From: Phallus indusiatus
Lineage: Eukaryota; Basidiomycota; Agaricomycetes; Phallales; Phallaceae
Length of the DNA stretch: 64,000 nt
Assembly: GCA_027605045.1 (NCBI GenBank)
Contig: JAQFWX010000081.1
Span: 94,653 to 158,652, forward strand
Direction: 5' to 3'
The position numbers and the translations under genes were made by a program. Each line of letters starts with the position of its first letter. Position 1 is the stretch's first letter. The notes beneath the pieces are model-generated. The model was not told the origin of the DNA. It made no database searches and was given only the letters and a program-made list of their open reading frames with translations. Shown here in pieces: positions 23,698 through 35,000 of the stretch.

Positions 23698-25339
23698 TTA
23701 TTTCCAACAAATATTTAATGGAGCTCCATTAGGAGACCCAATCCAAAAAGGCTTCAAGACGCTGGGAAGATCCAGGCCAACCACTTCACCCTCTCCTGAT
23801 AATCTTGCGCCATTTTCTAATAACGCTATAATCAACCGGGGTACCGCTGCGGCTGTTCCGTTCAAGGTATGCGCAAACGCCAATGCGTGCTTCTCTGTCG
23901 AGCTGTCAGAAGAAAAGGCTTTGGAGGCGGAGGGCCGGTATCGGATGTGAAGTCGTCGGGACTGATAATCTGTACAATTGGAGAGAGATGTCGTCTGAAA
24001 GATTGGCATCAGGAATAAATGACAGATCCGATAAGCATTAGGAAATCACCTCCCCCCACTTCCCTCTTCCAGGCATCCAAGCTTCAATGTCATATTTGCG
24101 ATATGCGCTAGCCCCGAGTTCTTCAGTGGGCATATCCAATACTCTGAGAAGATGAATATGATTATACGTGTCAAATCATTCGGAAAGATAACGCACCGAA
24201 AAGGGATCTTAAGACCGCTCATTATCTCTATTTGAATATTTCTCATTTCTTCCATCAATCCGTTACTCTGGGATTCAGGAACGACAGAAAATAGTTCAAC
24301 TTTGGTGAACTGATGTACTCGGTATAAACCATGGGTATCAGCTCCTCTAGCACCGGCTTCTGCACGAAATGCTTTCCCGACAGCAACAACTTTGAGCGGA
24401 AGCTGCACTTCCTCAAATATCTTGTCAGAGAATAGTCCTCCTAATGGTATTTCCGCAGTACCCGACAAGACTAGCTCGGGATGGTTTTTAGCGGACCCTG
24501 ACGCAATGTGATACATTTGGTGTACATCATCTTTGTCTCGAGGCTGAAAGCCACACCGCGTAGCCATATCTGCTTTCACCACATCTGGAGGTATAACTGG
24601 TCTAAATCCGTGTTTCATCGCGATAGTGATGGAATAATTAATGAGTGCGAGCTCAAGTAAAGCGCTTTCATTAATGAGATAATACCAAGAAGATCCTGTA
24701 ACAGAAGAGCCAGCATCCAAATCAAGCAAGTTGAGCGACTTTGCAATCCGTACATGATCCCGAAACGGAGATGCAGGCAAAGGTTTTGGCCCATGGGTAG
24801 ACAACGTAACGGCAGCTTCTTCCGATCCAACGGGGGAATCTGGGTGGGTGTCGTTTGGTAATAAGAGAGCTGTTTGTGTAAGTTGCTCTTCCAATTGCAT
24901 CACCTGACTCTTCAATTCCGATGACTCCGCTTTCAAATGCTGCGCAGCCTCGATGGCCTCTTTTTTTGCGACCAAATCTGTGGTCTTTTTGACTGTATCC
25001 GATATCCGGTTTCTTGCTGCCAGTTTTTGATTCAATTGTGCAGAGAGAACTCTATACTCCTTGTACATCTGCGCAATCTTTTGAACAGTGTCGGCGGGAA
25101 CGACTGATTTCCTATTGAGAACATTTTGCGACTTGTAAGCAACGTTCTCCGAAATTGATTTGTAGTCTAATCGTGGGGCTGGTAGATTCGAACGAGAGAT
25201 CTCAAGAGATGTATACAGACGGATATGTCGATGAATATCTGTAAATATAAAAATGACATGTTAGCAAAGAATTGAGAAATAACTTGCCTCGCAGACAGCG
25301 TGTTGAACGCCGAAAAGGCGTGGGAGAGACCAACTGCAT
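23698..25339 (-). CDS. DIA4: Seryl-tRNA synthetase, mitochondrial type
   Basis: This class II aminoacyl-tRNA synthetase charges tRNA-Ser. An Arg-rich N-terminus ([18 protein letters not shown]) looks like a mitochondrial presequence, so I start at 25337-25339; an in-frame ATG at 25393 would add 18 residues. The tRNA-binding coiled-coil arm occupies about residues 70-170. The catalytic core shows the family landmarks: [25 protein letters not shown], motif 2 as [21 protein letters not shown], here shortened to FRAEAGARG and HQFTKVE, then [16 protein letters not shown], and motif 3 around [17 protein letters not shown]. The N-terminal intron uses a GC donor. The gene is divergent from, and nearly touching, the RFC gene. 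Confidence 0.92.
25239..25287 (-). other. GC-AG intron in the seryl-tRNA synthetase gene
   Basis: The intron starts GCAAGT after CGAG and ends CAG before ATATTCATCG. Joining gives CTG CGA GAT ATT CAT, which keeps the frame. The nearest GT (two bases into codon AAG) would break the frame. Confidence 0.7.
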
Positions 25340-25391
25340 GATGTGACGCGTTATTTCACGCGAAGTCACACCCATTTTGCTTCCCAGCGCC

Positions 25392-26821
25392 ATGTCTTCA
25401 TCTAAAGGCAAAGCAATTGAAACACCTTATGAGCTCCCTTGGTGCGTGACTATGCAAACATTAAGACCTTTCCTGATCTTAATTGTATCGCAGGGTTGAG
25501 AAATATCGACCTCTTCTTTTAGATGATGTCGTCGGAAACACTGAAACAATCGACCGGCTGAAAGTTATAGCTCAGGATGGCAATTGTCCCCATATCATCA
25601 TCTCCGTACGTTTTTGAGGTAGCACAAGACATAACTTCACTTTAATTAATTATAAAGGGAATGCCAGGAATTGGAAAAACTACCAGTATACATTGTCTCG
25701 CCCATCAGCTATTAGGGGACGCGTATAAAGAAGGGGTCTTAGAACTGAACGCCTCCGACGAAAGGTGTGTAGTTTTTACCATACGTATATTGCGCGCATC
25801 TAATGCTTTTGGTAGAGGCATAGACGTCGTCCGAAACAAGATTAAGGTTTTTTCCCAAAAGAAGGTTACGCTTCCACCTGGACGGCACAAAATAATAATT
25901 CTCGATGAAGCCGATAGGTATTGTACAACAACCCGTCGATCTCCCCGAACTAGTGTCTAATCTTTGACTTCTCAGCATGACAGCAGGAGCACAGCAGGCA
26001 CTTCGACGGACAATGGAAATCTTCTCTAATACAACACGATTTGCTTTAGCTTGCAATATGTCTAACAAGATAATTGAACCGATACAGAGCCGTTGCGCTA
26101 TCCTGCGATATGCTAAGCTAAAAGACTCAGAAATTTTGAAGCGGCTCTTAGAAATATGCACCGCCGAAAAGGTATGAAAACACAACCTAGCACTTTTTTA
26201 TCTATCATGACCTGATGTGTAGGTCGAATACAACGAGGACGGCTTGACGGCCTTGATATTTACCGCCGAAGGAGATATGCGTCAGGCTATCAACAATCTC
26301 CAATCAACATATTCCGGATTCGGTTTTGTCAACAGCGAAAACGTCTTCAAAGTCTGCGATCAACCACATCCTTTAGTCGCTCAAACCATTTTCAGAGCAT
26401 GCCAGAAAGGCGATATCGACGCAGCTATGGAAAAGCTAGATGATCTTTGGTCTCAAGGCTACAGTGCGATAGACATAGTAGTGACCATGTTCCGAGTTGT
26501 TAAAACATTCGACGAGTAAGCCAATCATTACCTCTTTTATTTCTCACGATATTTATACACCCTCAAAGACTACCGGAATACATGAAACTGGAGTTTATCA
26601 AGGTACGTTAGGTCGGTAGAATACTAGGTTGATCCTGACTAACGCTCTTGCAGGAGATCGGATGGACGCACATGCGGATACTAGAAGGTGTGGGTACGTT
26701 AGTTCAGCTTGGCGGTTTGGTTGCTCGACTTTGTAAATTGGTAGGTTCTAATGTACCAATTTGGATAACTTGCGTTAACCACCCATCGCAGAACATGAAA
26801 CCACAATTGTTTCAATTGTAG
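25392..26821 (+). CDS. RFC4: Replication factor C small subunit (Rfc4/human RFC2 type)
   Basis: This AAA+ clamp-loader subunit helps load PCNA at primer ends during DNA replication and repair. It begins [20 protein letters not shown] (ATG at 25392), the standard N-terminus, so this start is firm. Walker A is GMPGIGKTT, split from the preceding exon at HIIIS. Then come [19 protein letters not shown], Walker B ILDEADSM, sensor-1 region [14 protein letters not shown], and SRCAILRY, the SRC arginine-finger motif. Sensor 2 lies in [13 protein letters not shown]. The C-terminal collar has [18 protein letters not shown] and ends at TAG 26819-26821. The body best matches yeast Rfc4 rather than the other small subunits. 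Eight or more exons; intact. Confidence 0.95.
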
Positions 26822-26926
26822 TTATACTATACATTGATAATAAACGCTATATTAACGAATATCGAGGCCAACAAGTGAATATAGAAAATAGGGTATCCTT
26901 CAAAAGACAGCGGGCTATGACCGTTC

Positions 26927-27633
26927 TCAATCTGCAGTGTCCTCGCTCTCTGCATTTACGCGTAAAACCTTTACCCACTCGCGATAGTTGAAATTTCCTT
27001 CACGATCCGTGAAAGATCCTTTGAATAAAAGATCAATCTATTTCGGATGACTTTTAGAACAGTGTCACCAGCGGGTTACGTGGACATACCTCAGCTTGAT
27101 CCATTCGTTCTCCAACTTCGCTTAGCCACCGTCGCACATCATCGCATTTGACAAAACCCGAGTCATTTTCATCGAAAGATTCAAAGGCCTCGATAAGCTC
27201 CGCTTCGGTATCGAATTCGAAAAGGTGCTCCCCCATCATCGTCAAAAACATGGTAAAATTCACGCCTCGTACAGGGTAATCATCCAAATCATTTGTAGTT
27301 CCTCGTTTGTGTGATCCCGGTCTATCGTTCAATAGTTCTTCAAATAGTTTTTTGGATGGTTGCAGGCCTAAAAACCCAGAGGAGAATGATTCTCGGCTTC
27401 CAACAAGGTTCAATTACGAACGAACCTAAACTAGCAAATATTCCCTTCAGATCCTGCTCACTAACTATCCCATCTCCGTCTTGGTCTATTAATGAGAAAG
27501 CTTCTTTGAATTGCTGAATTTGGGGTGTTTGGAAAAGTGCAAATACGCCGGATGGTTCACGTCGCGCTCGCGATCTTTGCTTTAGTTTCGACGGAGTAGA
27601 CGTAGGTGTAAGATGATCAGGATAATTGGGCAT
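26927..27633 (-). CDS. RLC1: Myosin II regulatory light chain
   Basis: This EF-hand light chain binds the neck of type II myosin and acts in cytokinesis. It starts MPNYPDHLTPTSTPS (ATG at 27631-27633). A basic stretch RSRARREPSGVFALF precedes the first helix; the Ser lies where animal regulatory light chains are phosphorylated, which supports regulatory rather than essential light chain or calmodulin. EF-hand 1 has a full calcium loop (DQDGDGIVSEQD). EF-hand 3 is DENDSGFVKCDD, and the other hands are degenerate. It is longer than calmodulin by the N-terminal extension. Four exons; the last ends VLRVNAESEDTAD. A TCACGTGA palindrome lies upstream. Confidence 0.9.
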
Positions 27634-27742
27634 TGTGGATATATACGTGACAATGAAAAGTAAATCAATTTGATTGAATAACAACCTTATGAGGGAGGCG
27701 TTGGAAACAAAGTAAGGATCAAGTTACTAGGGAGCATTAAAT

Positions 27743-27750
27743 TCACGTGA
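27743..27750. promoter_or_regulatory. TCACGTGA E-box palindrome
   Basis: An exact bHLH (Cbf1/USF-type) palindrome lies 110 bp before the light chain ATG. Two more CACGT words follow within 50 bp. The spot is also close to the 3' end of the S9 peptidase gene. Confidence 0.4.
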
Positions 27751-27805
27751 TCTGCAATCACGTCACTGTCACATTATACATGTCACGTTATCGTTCTGTT
27801 ATCTT

Positions 27806-30451
27806 TCAGGAGAGAAGCCATTGCTTAAGGAAAGAAACTCTGGCTGCTTGCCAATAATCTATAACCGACTTCTGCTTGAAAACTGAGGAAAATAATTATT
27901 AGAGACGTGTCGACCGGCTAACAAGGTAAGGCATACCATGTCCTTCCTTCTCTGCAATAACAACCCCGGAATAAAAAAACACACCGGACTTCTTTACCAT
28001 CTCCCACATATGTATTGCTTCTTCGACGGGCACACGCGTGTCATTTTCTCCATGACCGGTCAACAAAGGAATCAATATTTTGTCCGCGTGATTAAGTGGG
28101 GATATTTTTTTCAAAAACTCGGCAATGACAGGGTCAGTTTCATCTCCATATTCTTTTCGACGATTAGCTTGACGGAACTTGGCGGTATTCTTGAGAAATG
28201 CGTTCCAATCTCCAATCGGGCATGTCGCAACTCCGCATCGTAACTGGGGAGAGAAGTGAACGAGACATGCCTATCAAAAAAAAAACAATCAGCAAAGCTA
28301 CATATTTTGGTCTCATGATCGGTTTAGTTCAGTACATAAACCATATAACCCCCATCTGGTAAATACTTCGTGATTTTTTTCAAAATAGCAATCAGTAAAG
28401 CTTACAGGAACCGCCCATAACGGCAATCCTATCAGTTATTATTTCATTCGCCATGTTCTTCTTGATATAGTCCAAGAGGGATCCAATGTCCCTGGCAACA
28501 GACTTTTGTTAATATCATCAAGGGATTATTGACATGAATGAGTCCTACTTTACTGAATCTTCTCTTTTCTCTACATCATCAAGAGCCATGTATCTTTTAC
28601 CGTATCCTGAACTACCTCGAACGTTAGGGTACATCACGGCGCAGTTTAGCTCGTTCAAAAGGTATCCATCAATGGGCCTTGGCAAATTAAAATGAATGAT
28701 GCCTCATGTGACTGGAACAAGGGCTTACGTTCTGTTTAAAGCTGTGGCTTGAGAAGCAGGTCCGCCGTGAATATTGATCACCAGGGGGACGGCCTTCCGA
28801 CGCCCTTCTGGATGATAGTATATGACAGGCACTTCCAAATCGTCGAAACTCTTGTAACGAAGTAATTGTGGAGATAGCGTTCTGTATTCAGGAACTTGTG
28901 CCTGTGCTTGAGAATATGGTGTAAGGGTGATTTCTGCAATTAACTTCCCGCCCTGGAATTGAGTATTTTTCAAAGCTTCTCTGACATCAAAGAAATATAT
29001 GCTGCTGGCAATTTTTGAGTTGGCTAGGGGGATCATAACATTCCAAGGTTCTCCATTACTCGAGTTCGTTCTGAACGGCCCAGCAGAGCAAACTTCCTGA
29101 TCGAATTTAAGCTCGATAACTTTGCCCTTGTGCTCCGTTACGAGCGGATAGACAAAACTTGCGTCCCAGCCGTCCAAATTCCCAGTGAAATAAACATAAG
29201 CATCGGTAACCACCAGAGACTCTGTGTCCCAAGGAATGGCCTGGAGTGAGTTGAAAATCGGATCGGGAGTGGTGATGTGAGTCACAATGCGGGAGTTTAT
29301 ATCATAGATTACAAATGATTCAAAGTCTCCATATGCGTTTGTTATCAGATAAAGAACCCATGGCTGAGTAGAATCCTTGGAGAACACGGCGTACGAAACT
29401 GCAATCTCCTCTTTAGGACTTGTTGCACCCGGGAGATCTACGTACGTGGGTGTACATTCTGCGTCAGTAATATTGACGATATAGAGGGGTCGATACGAAG
29501 CGCTTTTGCTCTGGGTCAAGGCAACAAACTGATCATCGATGGATATGGATTTGATATTCCACCAAACCGGTTCACTCTTGCTGTTGTTTTCCTCGTCAAT
29601 GACCGGAGTGATAAGTCGACCCCCTGAGACGCCAATTGAACTGGAATCAACAAGTCTGGTAACATATATCAAGGTGTCAACTCCGTTCTCTTTCGTGGAG
29701 GAGTAAACAAGAAGTCTTATTAGATAAAAGATGAGATAAACGAAGTGTAAGTCCAAAAGAAACCAGCGTACTTGTTGGAATCAGAAACGATCAATTGGGA
29801 ATATCGAAAGGAATCATTTGTAAGTCGCTCAATGCGACACACGCCAGGGGAGTTGTCCAATTCAGTTTCCAAAGTTGGAATTGGTGTTTGGCCTTGGCAG
29901 TTTTCCCAAAGACGCCTTGGTCATAAGGATAAATAAACCCCAATCAGCGCTTAATTGTAAGGATCATTACCATAATTGCCACACTTCAGAACCGTCAAGA
30001 TCCATTGCAAAGATAGCACCTCCCGGTCGCAGAACGCCATGCCAGTCATCCGCGATGATTGGCGTAAAGAGCGTTATAGTTCTTCCTGTACCCAGGTTAA
30101 AATGCGTAATCCGCTCCAATTCATCATTGTTGTGACCAGGGTAAGGCACCCTGTACAATTGTATCACCTGTTCAGTCGAAGGTCGATGAGCGATGTATAC
30201 TCTGGCCGGACCAGTATTGCCTTCTTGTAGTTTTTCGAAACCACGGGCAAAGTAGCCTTGAATAAAAATCAAATCAAGTTCAGAAAAAATTGCATTAAGA
30301 ATGCTCGGCGTCGCTTTCACTTACCTCTTGCAGCGTCTTGGTACTTCTTGAGACCTTCGCTAATGTCTACAGGAACAGGTGAAACATCCAGTGTTTTTAT
30401 TTGGGCCGCTGGCTTTACATACGGAAGGTCAGGTAGAGACTTATCAGACAT
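27806..30451 (-). CDS. S9 (prolyl oligopeptidase family) serine peptidase
   Basis: This is a two-domain peptidase: an N-terminal beta-propeller (about residues 60-400, with FAMDLDGSEVWQLW and many WD-like strands) and a C-terminal alpha/beta hydrolase. The hydrolase begins at VPLVINIHGGPASQATALN. The nucleophile reads GGSYGGYM once the intron inside the Tyr codon is removed. The catalytic Asp is in GENDTRVPVEEA, and the His is in EKEGH directly before the last intron. The last exon reads FKQKSVIDYWQAARVSFLKQ and ends with TGA at 27806-27808. It has no signal peptide, so a cytosolic acylaminoacyl- or dipeptidyl-peptidase role is likely. Open frame continues upstream of the chosen ATG for about 45 codons without an in-frame ATG, so an extra 5' exon is possible. 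Confidence 0.87.
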
Positions 30452-30742
30452 GTTCAAGCAAGATTCGAAGATGTGAGAACAAACAGTGAATATAGTATTC
30501 ACATGTTCATCAAGTCGTCCTCGTGAAGGTAGGACTGGGTCTGAAGTGAGAAGCGCGCACTGCTCATCACTGAAATTAATTCCGGCTGTTCTCTCGGCAT
30601 ACGTGATATTCTATTCTTAGACTAATGTTATCGCCCAGTGATTAGTAAATTACATTACTACGACATTGTTATTATAACAAAAGCAGACATTCGAGGACAT
30701 AAACATAATTAGTAGCTCTTGAATTTTTTGATTGTTTGGGCA

Positions 30743-31531
30743 TCATTCATCACCTAATCCGGACCACCTGAATGGTCGATAACCTCGGCCTTCTGGGAGC
30801 TCTGGGCGCAATTTCTCCAATGTCCACCACTGCTGCACTGCTCCGGCGACCATTTCGTGCAGCGATACGTTCTCCCGCAGTGTCTTAACGTAATTGTGAA
30901 CCGCTTCATAGCTGCATCCATAGAGATCCATGACAGCTCCAATTGCCATGCTCGCACTCCAGTTGTCCCCTCGCTCGGAATGTATTAAGACTTTGTGGTT
31001 GAAATTTGATGCCAGAGCTTTCCGAAGGTAAGATACGCCTTTGTCAATAATTCCTACGAGGGGTACGTCGTAAAGTGTCCCCACAGGAGGAACCGGTAGA
31101 ACAGCGTGTTCAATACACGGCATTCTGGGACAAGCTTTGTCATGATAATTATCCTGACCGATACACAGAATGTGGGTGATCCCCAATCCAATCAATTCCC
31201 CTTTGTCTGTACCGCTATATTCGTCTGCCAGATACAGCCTCCGAGGTATAATCTCTATGACTTGTGGGGGGAAGGGTTCTCCGTTTGGAGTAATGGATGT
31301 ACTGGACACAAACCGTTCCAGGCGTGCTTCACTGAGATTGGGAGGTATTTGCACTTGTGAAAGTATTTTCGCAGCATTTGGAAAAAGTGGCGAGTAGAGC
31401 TTTATTTGGGACCTCCAAATGCGCGCAGGATCGTAGGCTTTTTCGTTTCTATATAGGGTCGCGGGAATTTGAAGATTTTTCACCACAACTTCGTCTGGTG
31501 TATCGCCGCTGAGAGAGCACGTGGAAGACAT
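30743..31531 (-). CDS. Dual-specificity phosphatase-like protein, catalytically dead
   Basis: This is a single exon of 262 residues starting MSSTCSLSGDTPDEV (ATG at 31529-31531). The DUSP fold is visible: IIPRRLYLADEYSGTDKGEL, LGITHILCIGQ, and helix GVSYLRKALASNFNHKVL, leading into the P-loop. The P-loop reads IHSERGDNWSAS instead of HCxxGxxRS. The nucleophilic Cys is Ser and the phosphate-binding Arg is Trp, so catalysis should be impossible, while the Gly and fold-supporting residues remain. This is the STYX-like pseudophosphatase pattern and suggests a binding or scaffold role. The rest of the frame is intact, so this is not a decaying gene. Confidence 0.85.
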   Translation of the reverse strand: MSSTCSLSGDTPDEVVVKNLQIPATLYRNEKAYDPARIWRSQIKLYSPLFPNAAKILSQVQIPPNLSEARLERFVSSTSITPNGEPFPPQVIEIIPRRLYLADEYSGTDKGELIGLGITHILCIGQDNYHDKACPRMPCIEHAVLPVPPVGTLYDVPLVGIIDKGVSYLRKALASNFNHKVLIHSERGDNWSASMAIGAVMDLYGCSYEAVHNYVKTLRENVSLHEMVAGAVQQWWTLEKLRPELPEGRGYRPFRWSGLGDE

Positions 31532-32039
31532 AGCGGAATCGTTGTTGCACCTCCCCACGGTGGGCACAGGTACTCTTTATACTAAAGTGGCAAGACAATA
31601 AACCACAAAAGTGTTGGACGGCCTAAGTTTACAGTCTCTTTGTGGACGTAGTTCTCGGACACAATTGCATTAGCAATTATCGCAATAGTGTCCACATAAA
31701 TAGACAACTATATACTCATAAAGTAGAGCAATTGGACGAGAAGGGATTCGCCGATTTGCTATATGAGGATAGATTGCTTGTAGTAGCTTGAACCCCGTAA
31801 GTGAATTCGGCGGGAGCCCGTGCGATCCTTTCTGGGTCCAAATGCGCGTGTCAGTTAGGCGTGTCCGGTTTGAGATCCACGTATGTATATGATGTCAATA
31901 ACCGCATTTCATCGGATGTGAAGTCACATGTCAAATGACACGAAAAATACGTATAAATTACACCACCGATGGGCGAAAACAAAAACACATCTGTAACGTA
32001 AAAACAAGACCCCGCAGAAAATGAAAGCCAGCGATGCAT
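31532..32039. other. Intergenic between TAF1 3' end and the phosphatase-like gene
   Basis: Promoter region of the phosphatase-like gene and 3' flank of TAF1. No gene is seen. Confidence 0.6.
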
Positions 32040-35000
32040 CTACGGCTTCTTTCCCCCAAATTTCAACCTGATTTTTGGCGCACTCACAGTCACGCCAGGG
32101 CTTTGAGCAGGTGGCGGAGGATGAGATTCAGCATCAAAGCCATCAAAAGCTGTCGCTGAAACAGGAGGACTGGTCGCTAGCGGGGAGGGTACAGCTGCGG
32201 GAAATCCGTAAGCACTCGTCGATGGACGGTAGCCTGCTGGGAATAAAGAGTCCCCTCCAGTCAAGTATGGCGTATGGGCCGGGGGTGAAGTAGCGCCGCC
32301 AGGAGCACTGACACCAATACCACCAACAGGCTGAGGTGTATTAAATTCAGCCCATTTGGGACAATTGCGATTCGTTTCTGCGAAAAGAAAATGAAGATTA
32401 TTTCAAAAATGACAATTTTGTAAGCAACACACTCATATGTCCCATTTGCCCACAATGCCCACATCGACGCTGCAAAATATATTATACGCCGACGATTAAA
32501 GAAAAAAAATTAAATTAAAACAAACCGTTGTCTCCGACTTGATCATGCGTTTAATTTGTAATTGAACGCCGCCTTCTTTAACTGCTTTCGCATTCTTTCT
32601 GTTGACACGGCGCTCCTGGTTCTTTTTCAATTTCAAGATACGTTCTTCTAATCTGAATAAAAGTTGTCGGTTCCTAAGGACAAGCCATCATTAAGAAGAA
32701 GAAAAACATACTTCTTCCTCGCTCGGGCGTCCCTGTCTTGGTCCCCAGTGGGTGCCAGGGCATCCTCAGCGACTAACTCCTCTTCGATTTGCTGTCGTTT
32801 ACGCACGTACGCAGTGATGACACCCGAATCCCGCACGATTTCTGTCTTCCAAACGCCATCGACCTGACAAAACCAGTTATAGAAAATGATAACTTATCCC
32901 CCCGATAATACGTACCAATCGTCTAATTCTCAAGACTTTGTGTGCGTTTTCTGGGCCAATACTCATATCACGCTCCATCGAAGATCCGCGACTAAATGCC
33001 GGAGAAGAAGCAGCCCCAACGTCTAAATCGGGTAATGGTGTTGCAGCAGCAGGGGTAACAGCTGCTGGAGTGGCCACTTCCTCTTGGCCCTCGCCTGACA
33101 CCCTCCGCTTTTTTGCGGGCCGTTGCTTTTCGTCCTCGTCATCACTCAATTCAGGTTCCGTACGACGTACGAGGGAATTCCACTGGTTATTCCATATACG
33201 GACGATTTCCTGATTATATTTCGTTTGTTGCTCTTGGACATTATACCGGTGCTGTGACTTGGGTCGATTTTCTGCCTCGGCTGAATAGTGCAATTATCTC
33301 TGAATAAAGGTATACCATGAACACATACAGTGTACGAACCTAATTTAGCTTCGTAATCTTCGTCTGCGCCAACAAATATATCTTTCATCGATATTCGGAT
33401 GCAACTAAAAGCTTCTCCGCGACCCGTTGGGTCACCTTCTCCATGTAATTGAAGCATCGCCTTCCCTTGCGTCGCGAGTAAAAAGTTCTTCGTCGTAATC
33501 CATGGTGCTAAACGTTGCTCTATAGTCAACTTTGATTCATCGGCTTCATCACCGGCTTCCGCGCCTGTGTAACCAGCGTCCAGCAAATGACGCTGACCAA
33601 CTTGCATGCTTTCTGTCAGCACCACAGCTTCAGGTTCGACCATTTTCAACATTTCGGCGTCAGTAGGGATGTTCCAGCCCTGCTTCAAGCGCCAAAACCC
33701 TTGATGAGGTCCCCTTCGATGGTATTCCATGAATTCCTTCAAGAGAATCCAGATTAAGCCGAAAGCATATCTAATTGAACAAACGAAATTACCTTTAGCC
33801 TTTGACGCATTTGTAACTCGTTTTGATCGGGAAAATATTTCATTAGTCTGGATATCTTAAGCCGTTCGCCTTGACTCTTCCTGAGCAATTTGAAAGCAAT
33901 AATCTGTAGCCGATGCTTCAAAGTCGTCGTTACTTTCCGCGAGTGCGGTCCTGGAACTTCATGCACTGGATAGGTTTGACCTGTCACAAAAAGATACTTG
34001 ATATCTCGCAAATAATATTTGGTATCATTCTTGACTGTGGATCTGTAAGAGCAGAACCAGTTGTTAGTCTGTTGGAAACTTGCGAGAGCGAGACAGCCCA
34101 ACCTGACCACCAAGAAATCTGTATTATAGGCCTTTTGTCGGAAAATGGGGGCACGTATCAGATTATTATATAGTGCGTGAACAACTTCTCCTTTATGAAC
34201 AAAGCCGAACTTTTGAAACGGGGATTGATCGTCTGGCTCGATAAGGAATGGCTCTCCGACGTCATGCTAATACAGGAGTTGGTCAAAGAAATCTTGAAAA
34301 CCCTATCAAATCACAAACCCGAGGGATATGTTCATCGTTGGCATCTCTCTTCCGGTAGTAGTTGACAATGATACTCCCCATACCGAAACTCGACATAATT
34401 GGGGGATGTTCTTCCTTTATGGACGATAAGAACGATAATAAGTGCGGAATAAGAGACCAGCACCCACTGAGAATTCAAACAATACAAACGAGCTTGAGTC
34501 TTTCAGCGATAAGTCGGAAGTCTTGCGCAAAGCCTCTCCGACGTCACCACCACGACCGATAGTTCTGCCTTGTTTGTCCTTCTTTTTCTTCGCAGTTCGG
34601 ACTTTGCTGAAGTGCAATTCGATATTACTCGGGAACTGTAGAGCAGGGCGATGGAATGACCGTGCTTCTTGTTTAGACAAACGAGTTTTGTACTAAAACC
34701 AACATAAACAGGGCACGTAAACATAATGGTGAAAAGCACATACGAATGGCAGCTGGAGTTTCTGAGCCGCGTACGCATGTTGAATACGCAAGTCTTGGAA
34801 GGTCTGTCGAACACGTTGGCGGGCGATCTCTTTCGAGACTTCATACTGTTGATCGTTAGAAAGATTAAACTTGTCTTTGGGTGCGTTATCGGTTCTGAGT
34901 CTCTTTTTGGCTTTCAGAGGGTCTAGAAAGACGATGTTAGGAAAAGAGACTGTAAAGAAAACTTGAACCCGCATACCGTATGCTTGTGCAGTCCCCGTCT

